A DNA stretch of 19,379 nucleotides from Comamonadaceae bacterium. GTDB lineage: Bacteria > Pseudomonadota > Gammaproteobacteria > Burkholderiales > Burkholderiaceae_C. The notes beneath the pieces are model-generated. The model was not told the origin of the DNA, ran no database searches, and saw only the letters and a program-made list of their open reading frames with translations. This document shows, piece by piece, positions 1 through 8,109 of the stretch. A program made the position numbers and the translations under genes. The DNA lies in the NCBI GenBank assembly GCA_947457975.1, contig CANGYC010000014.1, positions 1 through 19,379 of the forward strand, read 5' to 3'. The stretch's first letter is position 1. Every line of letters begins with the position of its first letter.

Positions 1-77
1 AGGACCCCCTGAGCTGCGGGGGGACGCGCATGCGCGAGAATCGGCGCCCCGGCCGACCCGGCCGGCATAAATTGTTC

Positions 78-2375
78 ATGTCACATCCAAAAGTAAACAC
101 GAGGGACTTGGCCGCAGACCGGCTGTCGCCCCTTTTTTCTCGCATCCCTGAGTCAGAGAACGCGCTGGCCTCGCTCCCGGTTGACCTTGATCAACAGTTG
201 CAATTCACGTCCATCGGCGGCTTGCTGCTGACGGAGCGCCGTCTGCTGGCCCAGGAGGCCGACGGGCAGGTCCGGGAGTGGCCCCTGGAGGAGGGCATTG
301 CCCTGCGCCAGCACGACCATGCCGGTGTGGGATGCCTTGAATTGGTGGACGGGCAGGCCCGCCTGGCCCATTGGCGATTCACCCTGGTGCAGGGGATGCC
401 GTCTAGGTCCTTTATCTCGGCCTACGAACAGGCCCAGGCTCGCCAGGCGGGTAGGGCGCTGGCCTTCGAAGACGACCTCAACCCCTGCCCCCGGTGCGGC
501 GCCCCCCTGCCGCCAGAGGGCACGGATGCCGACGATTGTCCCGCCTGCCAGACCAGGCAGGTGTCTCCTCCGTCCACCTGGGTGCTGCTGCGCCTGTGGC
601 GTTTTGCCCATCCCTACCGCCTGCAGCTCTTGGGTGGCTTTTTGCTCACGCTGGCCTCCACGGCTGCCACGCTGGTCCCACCCTACCTGACCATCCCCTT
701 GATGGACGAGGTGCTGATTCCTTTCCAAAACGGCAAGCAGATTGACTCAGGTCTGGTCTTGCTGCTGCTGGGAGGACTGCTGGGCTCAGCACTGCTGGCC
801 TGGGTCCTGAACTGGGCCCGCACCTACCTGCTTGCCCTGGTGAGCGAGCGCATTGGCGCTGACCTGCGCACCACCACCTATGAGCATCTGCTGACCCTCT
901 CCCTGGACTACTTTGGTGGTAAGAGAACGGGCGACCTGATGGCCCGGATTGGCTCGGAAACCGACCGAATCAACGTGTTTCTGTCGCTTCATGCCCTGGA
1001 TTTCGCCACCGACGTGCTGATGATCGGCATGACCGCCGTCATCCTGTTCAGCATCAATCCCTGGCTGGCGCTGGTGACCTTGCTGCCGCTGCCCTTCATC
1101 GGCTGGCTGATCCACATCGTGCGCGACCGACTGCGCACCGGCTTTGAAAAGATCGACCGCGTCTGGTCCGAAGTCACCAATGTGCTGGCCGACACCATCC
1201 CCGGCATCCGGGTGGTCAAGGCCTTCGCCCAGGAATCCCGTGAAGCCAAACGTTTTAAGGACGTCAACACGCACAACCTCGAGGTCAACGACCGGCTCAA
1301 CCGCACCTGGAGCCTGTTCACCCCCACGGTGGCCCTGCTCACCGAGATTGGCCTGCTGGTGGTCTGGGCCTTTGGCATCTGGCAAGTCAGCCGCAGCGAG
1401 ATCACTGTGGGCGTGCTCACGGCCTTCATTGCCTACATCGGGCGCTTTTACACGCGGCTCGATTCCATGAGCCGCATCGTCTCCTTCACCCAAAAAGCGG
1501 CTGCCGGCGCCAAGCGAATTTTCGACATCCTGGATCACGCCTCCAACGTGCCCGATCCGGCTCAGCCCGTGCCCGTGCCCAAGGTGCAAGGACGCATCGA
1601 GCTCAAGGGCCTGTCCTTCCGCTACGGCAGCCGAAGCGTGATCCGCGAGCTGGACCTGGACATCCGCCCAGGCGAGATGATCGGTCTGGTGGGTCACAGC
1701 GGCAGCGGCAAAAGCACACTGGTGAACCTGATCTGCCGCTTCTACGACGCCACCGATGGTGCCATCCGCCTCGATGGGATCGACATCCGCCGCTTTGCCG
1801 TGGCCGACTACCGCCAGCACATCGGCCTGGTCTTGCAGGAGCCCTTCCTCTTTTTCGGAACCATCGCCGAAAACATCGCCTACGGCCGGCCTGACGCCAC
1901 GCGCGAGCAGGTCGTGGCGGCCGCGCGTGCAGCTCATGCCCACGACTTCATCCTGCGCCTGCCGCACGGCTACGACTCGCTGGTGGGTGAGCGCGGCCAG
2001 GGCCTGTCCGGCGGTGAGCGCCAGCGCATCAGCATCGCCCGGGCGCTGCTCATTGACCCACGCATCCTCATCTTGGATGAGGCCACCTCGGCGGTGGACG
2101 CCGAGACCGAAGGCGAGATCCAGAAAGCCCTCGACAACCTGGTGCAGGGCCGCACCACCATTGCCATTGCCCACCGCCTGTCCACCCTGCGCAAAGCCGA
2201 CCGACTGGTGGTGATGGACCGGGGACGCATCGTCGAGATGGGCCCGCACGATGAGCTGATGGCCAAGCAGGGCGCCTACTGGCGCCTCTACGAGGCGCAA
2301 GCGCGCAACGTGGACACCGAACCCCAGATTCCGCGGCTGCCCGAGATGCCCTCGGCGCATGCCGCCAACGCATGA
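78..2375 (+). CDS. ABC exporter (fused permease and ATPase) of the cyanophycin-associated type, with N-terminal zinc ribbon
   Basis: This is a fused ABC half-transporter of about 765 aa that would work as a membrane dimer. An N-terminal soluble domain (about 1-130) is followed by a Cys4 zinc ribbon (C137, C140, C154, C157), a six-helix permease domain (about 180-470) and a nucleotide-binding domain. The latter has Walker A GHSGSGKST (539-547), signature LSGGE (643-647), Walker B ILILDE (663-668) and the H-loop His (699). Transporters with this front domain, paired with a DUF1854 gene, are known beside cyanophycin synthetase genes in Burkholderiales. The substrate is unknown, and cphA would lie outside the window. 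The frame is open to the window edge. I prefer the ATG at 78 over that at 30 because the 16 extra residues are only Arg/Pro/Gly-rich, but neither has a clear ribosome binding site. The stop overlaps the possible ATG at 2372 of the next gene. Confidence 0.88.
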   Translation: MSHPKVNTRDLAADRLSPLFSRIPESENALASLPVDLDQQLQFTSIGGLLLTERRLLAQEADGQVREWPLEEGIALRQHDHAGVGCLELVDGQARLAHWRFTLVQGMPSRSFISAYEQAQARQAGRALAFEDDLNPCPRCGAPLPPEGTDADDCPACQTRQVSPPSTWVLLRLWRFAHPYRLQLLGGFLLTLASTAATLVPPYLTIPLMDEVLIPFQNGKQIDSGLVLLLLGGLLGSALLAWVLNWARTYLLALVSERIGADLRTTTYEHLLTLSLDYFGGKRTGDLMARIGSETDRINVFLSLHALDFATDVLMIGMTAVILFSINPWLALVTLLPLPFIGWLIHIVRDRLRTGFEKIDRVWSEVTNVLADTIPGIRVVKAFAQESREAKRFKDVNTHNLEVNDRLNRTWSLFTPTVALLTEIGLLVVWAFGIWQVSRSEITVGVLTAFIAYIGRFYTRLDSMSRIVSFTQKAAAGAKRIFDILDHASNVPDPAQPVPVPKVQGRIELKGLSFRYGSRSVIRELDLDIRPGEMIGLVGHSGSGKSTLVNLICRFYDATDGAIRLDGIDIRRFAVADYRQHIGLVLQEPFLFFGTIAENIAYGRPDATREQVVAAARAAHAHDFILRLPHGYDSLVGERGQGLSGGERQRISIARALLIDPRILILDEATSAVDAETEGEIQKALDNLVQGRTTIAIAHRLSTLRKADRLVVMDRGRIVEMGPHDELMAKQGAYWRLYEAQARNVDTEPQIPRLPEMPSAHAANA

Positions 2376-2383
2376 GGCAAGGC

Positions 2384-2845
2384 ATGAATTTCCAGCTGCA
2401 TCGCAACGCCTTTGGCCGGCTGGTGCTGACCGACGCACAGGGCACCACGCACGAAGGGGTGACGCCCGTGCGTGCCTTCCCCCTGGCCGCACCGCTCGAA
2501 GGCCTGTCCCTGGTCGGGCCCGATGGCCATGAACTGGCCTGGATAGACCGCCTCGAGCAGGCACCTCAGGAGCTGCGCGAATTGATCGAGCAAGACTTGG
2601 CCGTGCGAGAATTCACCCCCTGCATTGAGCGCATACACGCGGTCTCCAGCTTCTCCACCCCATGCACCTGGCACGTGCTCACCGACCGGGGCGACATGTC
2701 TTTTGTGCTCAAGGCCGAGGAAGATATCCGGCGCCTGCCCGGTGGCGCCTTGCTGATCGCCAGCGGCGAAGGCTTGCAGTTGAAGGTGGCCGATCGCTTC
2801 GGCATGGACCGGGCCTCGCGCAAACTTCTCGAGCGTTTTCTTTAA
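2384..2845 (+). CDS. DUF1854 family protein, partner of the upstream ABC transporter
   Basis: This small soluble protein (153 aa) has no signal peptide or membrane segment. It opens with FQLHRNAFGRLVL and carries a WIDRLEQ motif and the central segment CTWHVLTDRGD, the pattern I associate with DUF1854. The molecular function is unknown; in Burkholderiales the family is found with this ABC transporter next to cyanophycin genes. An in-frame ATG at 2372 overlaps the ABC stop in an ATGA arrangement, but the ATG at 2384 has GAGG at 2374-2377 at good spacing and starts where family members usually do, so I chose it. Translation is probably coupled to the transporter, and I infer that the two proteins work together. 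Confidence 0.8.
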   Translation: MNFQLHRNAFGRLVLTDAQGTTHEGVTPVRAFPLAAPLEGLSLVGPDGHELAWIDRLEQAPQELRELIEQDLAVREFTPCIERIHAVSSFSTPCTWHVLTDRGDMSFVLKAEEDIRRLPGGALLIASGEGLQLKVADRFGMDRASRKLLERFL

Positions 2846-2851
2846 AGCATC

Positions 2852-3463
2852 ATGTTCCTGCCTCCCCAGTTCGACAGCCCCGAGCATGCGAAGGCCTTGA
2901 TGCGTGCGCACCCGCTGGCGCAGCTGGTGTCGGTTGATGAGCTGGGCTTTCCCTTTGTCACGCCGCTTCCGCTCAAGCTTGAAGAGCGCGGCCAGGTGTG
3001 CGTCCTGCTGGGCCACGTGGCCCGGCCCAACCCACACGCCCAGTACATGGCCGCCCGGCCTGAGGCCCTGGTCTCATTCATGGGTCCGCAGGCCTTCATG
3101 CCGGCCAGCGTCTACCCCGACCTGCAGCGCGTGCCCACCTGGAACTACCTCACCGTGCAGGCCCGCGTGCGCGCGCGCCTGCTGGAGGGCGAGGAGGCCA
3201 AGGACTGCCTGCTTAAACAGCTGATCGCTGACCACGATGCCCCTTATGCCGCTCAGTGGCGGGCCCTGCCCGAGGACTATGCCCACCGGATGCTCGCGGC
3301 CATCGTGGCTTTTGAGCTGGAGGTGACTGAGCTTCAATGCAAGGTCAAGATTAACCAGCATCGCCCGGAATCCCACGCGGCCATGCATGCGGCCTATGCC
3401 CAGGGCAATGAGGCCGAGCAGCAGCTGGCCCAATGGATGCAGCGCCTGGGTTTGGTGCCGTGA
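2852..3463 (+). CDS. PaiB-type FMN-binding negative transcriptional regulator
   Basis: This protein of 203 aa belongs to the PaiB family (FMN-binding split-barrel fold). Recognisable landmarks are MFLPPQF at the N-terminus, LVSVDELGFPFVTPLP, the GHVARPNP segment, the FMGPQAFMPASVYP stretch, VPTWNYLTV, and KVKINQHRPE near the end. In Bacillus, PaiB belongs to a system acting on sporulation and protease genes; in proteobacteria the role is mostly undefined and could be flavin-dependent rather than regulatory. It starts 6 nt after the DUF1854 stop, and its TGA overlaps a GTG start of the tadA fusion, so it lies inside a tight operon. No helix-turn-helix is visible, so the name regulator rests on the family only. 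Confidence 0.88.
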   Translation: MFLPPQFDSPEHAKALMRAHPLAQLVSVDELGFPFVTPLPLKLEERGQVCVLLGHVARPNPHAQYMAARPEALVSFMGPQAFMPASVYPDLQRVPTWNYLTVQARVRARLLEGEEAKDCLLKQLIADHDAPYAAQWRALPEDYAHRMLAAIVAFELEVTELQCKVKINQHRPESHAAMHAAYAQGNEAEQQLAQWMQRLGLVP

Positions 3464-4569
3464 GCCTGGACAAACTAGACGACGCAGACTTCATGCGCGA
3501 GGCCCTGGCGCAGGCCGAGCTCGCCGAGCAGGCCGGCGAGGTTCCCGTGGGTGCCGTGGTCGTCCACCAGGGCCGCGTGGTCGGGCGCGGACACAACCGC
3601 AGCCTGTCCCGGCAAGATGTCAGCGCCCACGCCGAGATCGAGGCCTTGCGCGATGCCTCTCGCGCCCTGGGCAACTACCGCCTGGATGACTGCGTGCTCT
3701 ACGTCACCCTCGAGCCCTGCGTCATGTGCAGCGGCGCCCTGATGGCCGCCCGCCTGGGCCGCGTGGTCTATGGCGCGGCTGAGCCCAAGACGGGTGCTGC
3801 CGGCTCGGTGCTCAATGTCTTTGCCGAGCCGCGGCTGAACCACCACACACAGGTGAGCGGCGGCATGCTGGCCGAAGAATGCGGCCAAGCCCTGCAAACC
3901 TTCTTCCAGAGCCGCCGCCAGGCACAGCAGGAGGACCGCAGCCTGCATTTCCTGCGGGACGATGCCCTTCGCCTGCCTGCGGCCCAGGCCCCGCAATGGC
4001 CCGCCGGCCTGCGCTCGAATTTCAGCAGCAAGGGCCCCGCCCTCGATGGCCTGCGCTTGCACGCACTGCAGGCCGGGGAGGGGGGGCACACGACGCTCAT
4101 GCTGCTGCATGGCCCGGCCCAATGGAGTGCCGCCTACCAGGAGGTGGCCTTGCAGCTGGCCAGCCTGGGCCTGGCGGTATGCGCTCCCGACCTGCCGGGC
4201 TTTGGCCTGAGCGACAAACCCAAGAAAACCGCCTGGCACACGCTGGAGCGCCATGCGGCGGTGTTAGAAGACCTGCTCTCAGGCCTGAAGCCCAATCGGC
4301 TCATCGTGGTGGCACCCCTGCCGATGCGCCCGTTGCTGGCGCGTCTGGCGTCGATGCCGGCCTTCGTGGAGCGTGAGGGCAGGGCCTTCACCATCGACGA
4401 GCCTGCGCTGAACCAGGCATTCCAGCACTTGCCTTACCCCGACAGGGGCCACGAGACCGGGCCCCGCACCCTGCCGGACCTGCTGGCCGAAGCCGTCGAT
4501 GCCGCCGCAACTGCACCCCGGCACCTCAGCGGCCCCGACTGGGTGGAGCAGCTGCGCGCGCTGCTCTGA
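3460..4569 (+). CDS. tadA: tRNA adenosine(34) deaminase TadA fused to a truncated alpha/beta-hydrolase-like domain
   Basis: The N-terminal 165 residues are TadA, which converts wobble A34 of tRNA-Arg(ACG) to inosine. With the GTG start at 3460 (GTGA overlap with the paiB stop) the zinc site is H57-A-E59 and P-C87-x-x-C90, the same numbers as in E. coli TadA, which supports this start. ATGs at 3433 and 3493 are alternatives. Residues from about 190 to 369 are extra. They resemble the front of a haloalkane dehalogenase-like alpha/beta hydrolase: LLHG at 215-218, APDLPGFGLSDKP from 242, WHTLERH, and a late YPDRGHETG segment. Where the nucleophile elbow should be, the chain reads VVAPLPMRPL (283-292), without Asp or Ser, and no complete C-terminal core follows. 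The deaminase should be active; the tail is probably non-catalytic. Confidence 0.92.
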   Translation: MSLDKLDDADFMREALAQAELAEQAGEVPVGAVVVHQGRVVGRGHNRSLSRQDVSAHAEIEALRDASRALGNYRLDDCVLYVTLEPCVMCSGALMAARLGRVVYGAAEPKTGAAGSVLNVFAEPRLNHHTQVSGGMLAEECGQALQTFFQSRRQAQQEDRSLHFLRDDALRLPAAQAPQWPAGLRSNFSSKGPALDGLRLHALQAGEGGHTTLMLLHGPAQWSAAYQEVALQLASLGLAVCAPDLPGFGLSDKPKKTAWHTLERHAAVLEDLLSGLKPNRLIVVAPLPMRPLLARLASMPAFVEREGRAFTIDEPALNQAFQHLPYPDRGHETGPRTLPDLLAEAVDAAATAPRHLSGPDWVEQLRALL

Positions 4570-4601
4570 AAACGCCCCCAGGGCGGTGGGATACTCCCGG
4601 C

Positions 4602-5513
4602 GTGAGCAAGCACATCTACATCTATTCCCCCTCCAGCGCCGTGCGCGACAAGGCCAGCTTCCGGCGCGGTCTCAAGCGCCTGCAGGCCCAGGGCCACGAG
4701 GTTGAGGTTGACGAGGCCGCGCTGGCCAGCCACCAGCGCTTTGCCGGGGACGACGCCGTTCGCCTGGCCGCCATCGAGCGCGCCGCGGCCAGCGGTGCCG
4801 ATGTCGCGCTGATTTCCCGGGGCGGTTACGGCCTGACGCGGCTGCTGCCGGCCCTTCAATTCAAGGCCCTGCACAAGGCCGTGGAACGCGGTACCCGCTT
4901 TGTGGGCCTGAGCGACTTCACGGCCCTGCAGTGCGCCATGCTGGCCAAGACTGGCACCCCCAGCTGGGCGGGGCCAGCGCTCGGCGAGGACTTTGGTACC
5001 GAGGAGGAGCCCGACGACATCATGCAGGCCTGCTTTGACGACCTGCTCAGCGGTCAGGGCGAAGGCACGGGCTGGCGCCTGCCCGCCGCCGAGGAAGGCC
5101 AGTGGATGCTGCGCGGCGCCACCGTCTGGGGCGGCAACCTCTCGCTGCTGGCCTCGCTCTGCGGCACGCCCTACTTGCCGCAAATCAAGGGCGGCATCCT
5201 GTTCATTGAGGATGTGCATGAGCATCCCTACCGGATTGAACGCATGCTCAGCCAGCTGCTGCATGCCGGGGTGCTGGGCCAGCAAAAAGCCATCGTCTTT
5301 GGGCAGTTCAGCAACTACCGGCTGGTGCCCCACGACAAGGGCTTCAAGCTCGACAGCGTGGTGGCCTGGCTGCGCTCGCAGGTCAAGGCGCGCGTGCTCA
5401 CGGGCCTGCCCTTCGGGCATGTGGCCACCAAGGTGCTGCTGCCCGTGGGGGCCCGCTGCGACCTGGTGGTGCAGGGGCGCGAAGCCTTGCTGCTCTGGGG
5501 TCACGACGCCTGA
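4602..5513 (+). CDS. ldcA: Muramoyltetrapeptide (LD-) carboxypeptidase, peptidase family S66
   Basis: LD-carboxypeptidase (303 aa) removes the terminal D-Ala from murein tetrapeptides, usually in the cytoplasm during peptidoglycan recycling. The Ser-Glu-His triad of family S66 is visible: S104 in VGLSDFTAL, E203 in LFIEDVHEHPYRIERML, and H273 in LPFGHVATK. SRGGYGLTRLLP and GGNLSLLASLCGTPYLP are also family landmarks. There is no signal peptide, which fits a cytoplasmic enzyme. The start is a GTG at 4602; no ATG is suitably placed, and the ribosome binding site is weak. The gene follows the tadA fusion by 32 nt on the same strand, so co-transcription is likely. It converges with the catalase gene, 37 nt away. 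Confidence 0.92.
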   Translation: MSKHIYIYSPSSAVRDKASFRRGLKRLQAQGHEVEVDEAALASHQRFAGDDAVRLAAIERAAASGADVALISRGGYGLTRLLPALQFKALHKAVERGTRFVGLSDFTALQCAMLAKTGTPSWAGPALGEDFGTEEEPDDIMQACFDDLLSGQGEGTGWRLPAAEEGQWMLRGATVWGGNLSLLASLCGTPYLPQIKGGILFIEDVHEHPYRIERMLSQLLHAGVLGQQKAIVFGQFSNYRLVPHDKGFKLDSVVAWLRSQVKARVLTGLPFGHVATKVLLPVGARCDLVVQGREALLLWGHDA

Positions 5514-5550
5514 GCCTGCCTGACCCAAGACGCCTTCGGCTCTGGCGCCT

Positions 5551-7740
5551 TCAGGCGGGTATGGCCTCCCCATTCAGGCGGTCCCCATGACGGCCAGCCA
5601 CGATGGCCGCAATGAATGCGCTGCTGATCTCCGCCTCTTGGGCCTTGTGTCCATCGGCCAGGATCACCCCGGGCGTGGGGATGCTCAGCGCCGAGCCGCG
5701 CTCCGGACTGAAGCTAAAGCCCAGCGAGGCCAGCAGGTCCGCACCTTCGCCCAGCGCGCAGATGGGCTTGCCGTGGCGGTAAGCCTCCAGCACAAAGTGC
5801 AGGGCCGAACCCATCTTGAGCAAGGTTTCTACCGCGGCTGCGCCGCCGGTTAGCAGCAGGGCGTCAAAGAGCACCGAGCCGCTCTGACCCAGGCTCAGGT
5901 CCACCGCGAGGGTCCGGCCGCCGGCCGTGCCCACGCTGCCCAGGTGGGGGGCAATCACCTGGTGCTCAAGGCCGGCGTCCTCCAGTTCATGCAGCAGCTT
6001 GCGCACCGGCACCATGTCTACGCCGTCGGCCACCAGCACGGCCACGCGCAGTGTCTGCGTGGCCGCGTGGCCCTCGGCCCGAGGGCGGCTGCCTTGCGCC
6101 AGGGACGGTGCCTCCTGCAGCGCACAGGTCGGCTGGCTTGAGCGAAAGCCCAGCCGGCCAGCCGCCGCGGCTGCATCTGGGGGCATAAGGCCCAGGGGCT
6201 GGGCCACACGCGCGGCCAGCTTGGGGTCCACATGGGCGAGGTTGTCCACCATGCGCTGCCGGATCTCGCTGGCGTGCACCTGTGCAAGCTCATGGCGAAA
6301 GGCCGCCACGATGTGCTCCTTGCCAGAGGTGGTCTGGCTGTTCCAGAAGAGCGTGGCCTGTGAGAAGTGATCGTCAAAAGAGGGGCTGCGGCGCCGCAGT
6401 CTGGCAGAGCCCAGTTCGGCAGCCGGGGGCTGCTCAGCCTCGGCCGAACCGTCCACGCGCAGCTCGGTCCCTTGACCCAGTGTGTTGGGCTCGTAGGCCG
6501 CCCGGCCGCGGTGGATCACTCCCTGGTGCTGAGCGTCGCGCTGGAAGTGGTGCACCGGGCTCAGCGGACGGTTGATGGGCAGCGCATGGAAATTCGGTCC
6601 GCCCAGCCGGTGCAACTGGGCATGGGTGTAGGCCAGCAGCCGCCCTTGCAACAGCGGGTCGTCCGAGAAATCAATTCCCGGCACCACATGGCCTGGGTGA
6701 AAGGCGGACTGCTCCACCTCGGCAAAGTGGTTGTCCGGGTTGCGGTTGAGGATCAGTCGGCCCACGGGCAAGATGGGCAGCAGCTCCTCGGGGATGAGCT
6801 TGGTGGGATCGAGCAGGTCGATGTCCAGCTCGTCCTCACGGCCAGCGGCCACGGCCTGGATTCCCAGTTCCCATTCAGGCAGATGGCCCCGCTCGATGGC
6901 CTCCCAGAGGTCCCGGCGGTGGAAGTCGGGGTCGCGTCCGGCGATCTTCTGCGCCTCGTCCCACACCAGGGTCTGCACTCCCAGGCGCGGCCGCCAGTGG
7001 AACTTCACCAGGTGGGTCTGCCCCCGGCCATTGATGAGCTTGAAGCTGTGCACCCCGTGGCCTTCCATCATGCGCCAGCTGCGGGGCAGCGCCCGGTCCG
7101 ACATCAGCCACATCAGCATGTGCGTGGTCTCGGGCATCAGCGAGGCGAAATCCCAGAAGCTGTCGTGCGCCGTCGAGGCCTGAGGCATGTCGTGGTGCGG
7201 CTCGGGCCGCATGGCGTGCACCAGGTCGGGGTACTTCATCGGGTCCTGGATGAAGAACACCGGCAGGCTGTTGCCCAGCAGGTCGAAGTTGCCCTCGCTG
7301 GTGTAGAACTTCACGGCAAAGCCGCGCACATCGCGCACGGTGTCGGCCGAGGCGCGGCCACCCAGGCTGCTGGAAAAGCGCACAAACACCGGTGTCTCCA
7401 CCTGCGGGTCTTGCAGGAAGGCGGCCGTGGTGTATTCGGACAGCGGCTTGTAGACCTTGAACACCCCGTGTGCGCCCGCGCCCCGCGCGTTGACCACCCG
7501 CTCGGGGATGCGCTCATGCGCGAAATGCGCCAGCTTTTCGCGCAGCAGGAAGTCTTGCATCAGCAAGGGGCCGCGCTCACCCATCCTCAAGGCATGGTGG
7601 TTGTCGGAGATGACGCGGCCCTGGCTGGTGGTGATGGACTGACCGCTGTCCTGGCGCGCGGTTTCGAGTTGGATCTGCTTGCCGGGCAAGTCCGTGCCGG
7701 GCTTGGCTCCGGGGCTGGCTTTTCGCCTGTGGGTCGACAT
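5551..7740 (-). CDS. katE: Large-subunit clade-2 catalase (HPII/KatE type) with distal His replaced by Asn
   Basis: This large catalase (729 aa) has the HPII layout: catalase barrel, helical domain and a C-terminal flavodoxin/PfpI-like domain (about residues 565-729). E. coli HPII aligns without gaps over the core. The conserved set comprises S123 (HPII S167), N157 (N201), F162 (F206), H348 (H392, cross-linked to the haem Tyr), R367 and the haem ligand Y371 (Y415). The distal catalytic His of HPII (H128) is Asn here: N84 in RVVNARG, codon AAC on plus-strand bases 7489-7491. That His is required for peroxide breakdown in studied catalases, so the protein may be inactive or altered, unless this is a base error. 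The ATG at 7740 has AGGA at a 6-nt spacing; the ATG at 7746 has almost none. Frame upstream to 7956 is probably non-coding. Confidence 0.93.
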   Translation of the reverse strand: MSTHRRKASPGAKPGTDLPGKQIQLETARQDSGQSITTSQGRVISDNHHALRMGERGPLLMQDFLLREKLAHFAHERIPERVVNARGAGAHGVFKVYKPLSEYTTAAFLQDPQVETPVFVRFSSSLGGRASADTVRDVRGFAVKFYTSEGNFDLLGNSLPVFFIQDPMKYPDLVHAMRPEPHHDMPQASTAHDSFWDFASLMPETTHMLMWLMSDRALPRSWRMMEGHGVHSFKLINGRGQTHLVKFHWRPRLGVQTLVWDEAQKIAGRDPDFHRRDLWEAIERGHLPEWELGIQAVAAGREDELDIDLLDPTKLIPEELLPILPVGRLILNRNPDNHFAEVEQSAFHPGHVVPGIDFSDDPLLQGRLLAYTHAQLHRLGGPNFHALPINRPLSPVHHFQRDAQHQGVIHRGRAAYEPNTLGQGTELRVDGSAEAEQPPAAELGSARLRRRSPSFDDHFSQATLFWNSQTTSGKEHIVAAFRHELAQVHASEIRQRMVDNLAHVDPKLAARVAQPLGLMPPDAAAAAGRLGFRSSQPTCALQEAPSLAQGSRPRAEGHAATQTLRVAVLVADGVDMVPVRKLLHELEDAGLEHQVIAPHLGSVGTAGGRTLAVDLSLGQSGSVLFDALLLTGGAAAVETLLKMGSALHFVLEAYRHGKPICALGEGADLLASLGFSFSPERGSALSIPTPGVILADGHKAQEAEISSAFIAAIVAGRHGDRLNGEAIPA

Positions 7741-8109
7741 CTGCATTCCTGTAGGGGGGCTGGGTTCAAGTGCCCGAAGTGCGCGCCAGTGGGGGCACGC
7801 CACAGCTTGGGCGCGGAAGGAGCAGGGCTCAGGCCTGCAACTGGCAGACCACCCCGACCGGACATCGAACTTAAAGCCAAACCGGCGCGCCTGAGGTAGC
7901 TCCGGTTCATCAAGCGCCGTCAGTGCCTGACCCGGCTTGTGTGGGATCCCCCGCATGAGCTGCAGGCCGCGCCAGAGGGGTCAGACATGTCCGACCCCTG
8001 CTGCCCTTGACCGCCCACAAAGGTGAAGGGGCCCGCCACTTAATCTGCCGACTCATTTCCCCGAACCTCCCTTCACTTCACTTTTGCCACCTGCCCGTTT
8101 CATCCTCCC
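7741..8109. other. Intergenic region between divergent katE and a small membrane-protein gene
   Basis: These 369 bases separate the minus-strand catalase from the plus-strand gene at 8110, so they must hold two promoters. I could not find a convincing -35/-10 pair for either gene. The only distinct structure is the palindrome at 7976-7999. The katE reading frame stays open up to 7956, but lacks an initiation signal and any resemblance to HPII there. Confidence 0.6.
7976..7999. repeat. 24-nt near-perfect palindrome
   Basis: The arms AGGGGTC and GACCCCT flank a central GACATGTC, with one mismatched pair (A at 7983, C at 7992), so 11 of 12 pairs match. It lies 236 bases before the katE start and 111 before the gene at 8110. 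GGGGTC...GACCCC palindromes resemble dispersed REP-like units seen in proteobacteria. It could instead be an operator, or form a hairpin in RNA. No T-tract follows, so it does not look like a terminator. Confidence 0.6.

Noticed and set aside
181..194. TTGA-N6-TCAA palindrome TTGACCTTGATCAA
   Set aside because: It lies inside the ABC transporter coding region (VDLDQ), over 100 bases into the gene, with no downstream start it could serve, so I treat it as chance.
786..2564. Long minus-strand open frame opposite the ABC transporter
   Set aside because: It mirrors the GC-rich codon pattern of the ABC gene, has no domain or ribosome binding site, and would overlap three real motifs of the plus-strand protein.
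5514..5550. Possible bidirectional terminator between ldcA and katE
   Set aside because: Short GC inverted repeats are present, but no stem longer than four pairs with a T-tract could be drawn on either strand.
6367..7899. 510-codon plus-strand open frame opposite the catalase
   Set aside because: The minus-strand frame is an unambiguous HPII-type catalase; the antisense frame has no recognisable domain and is typical of high-GC shadow frames.
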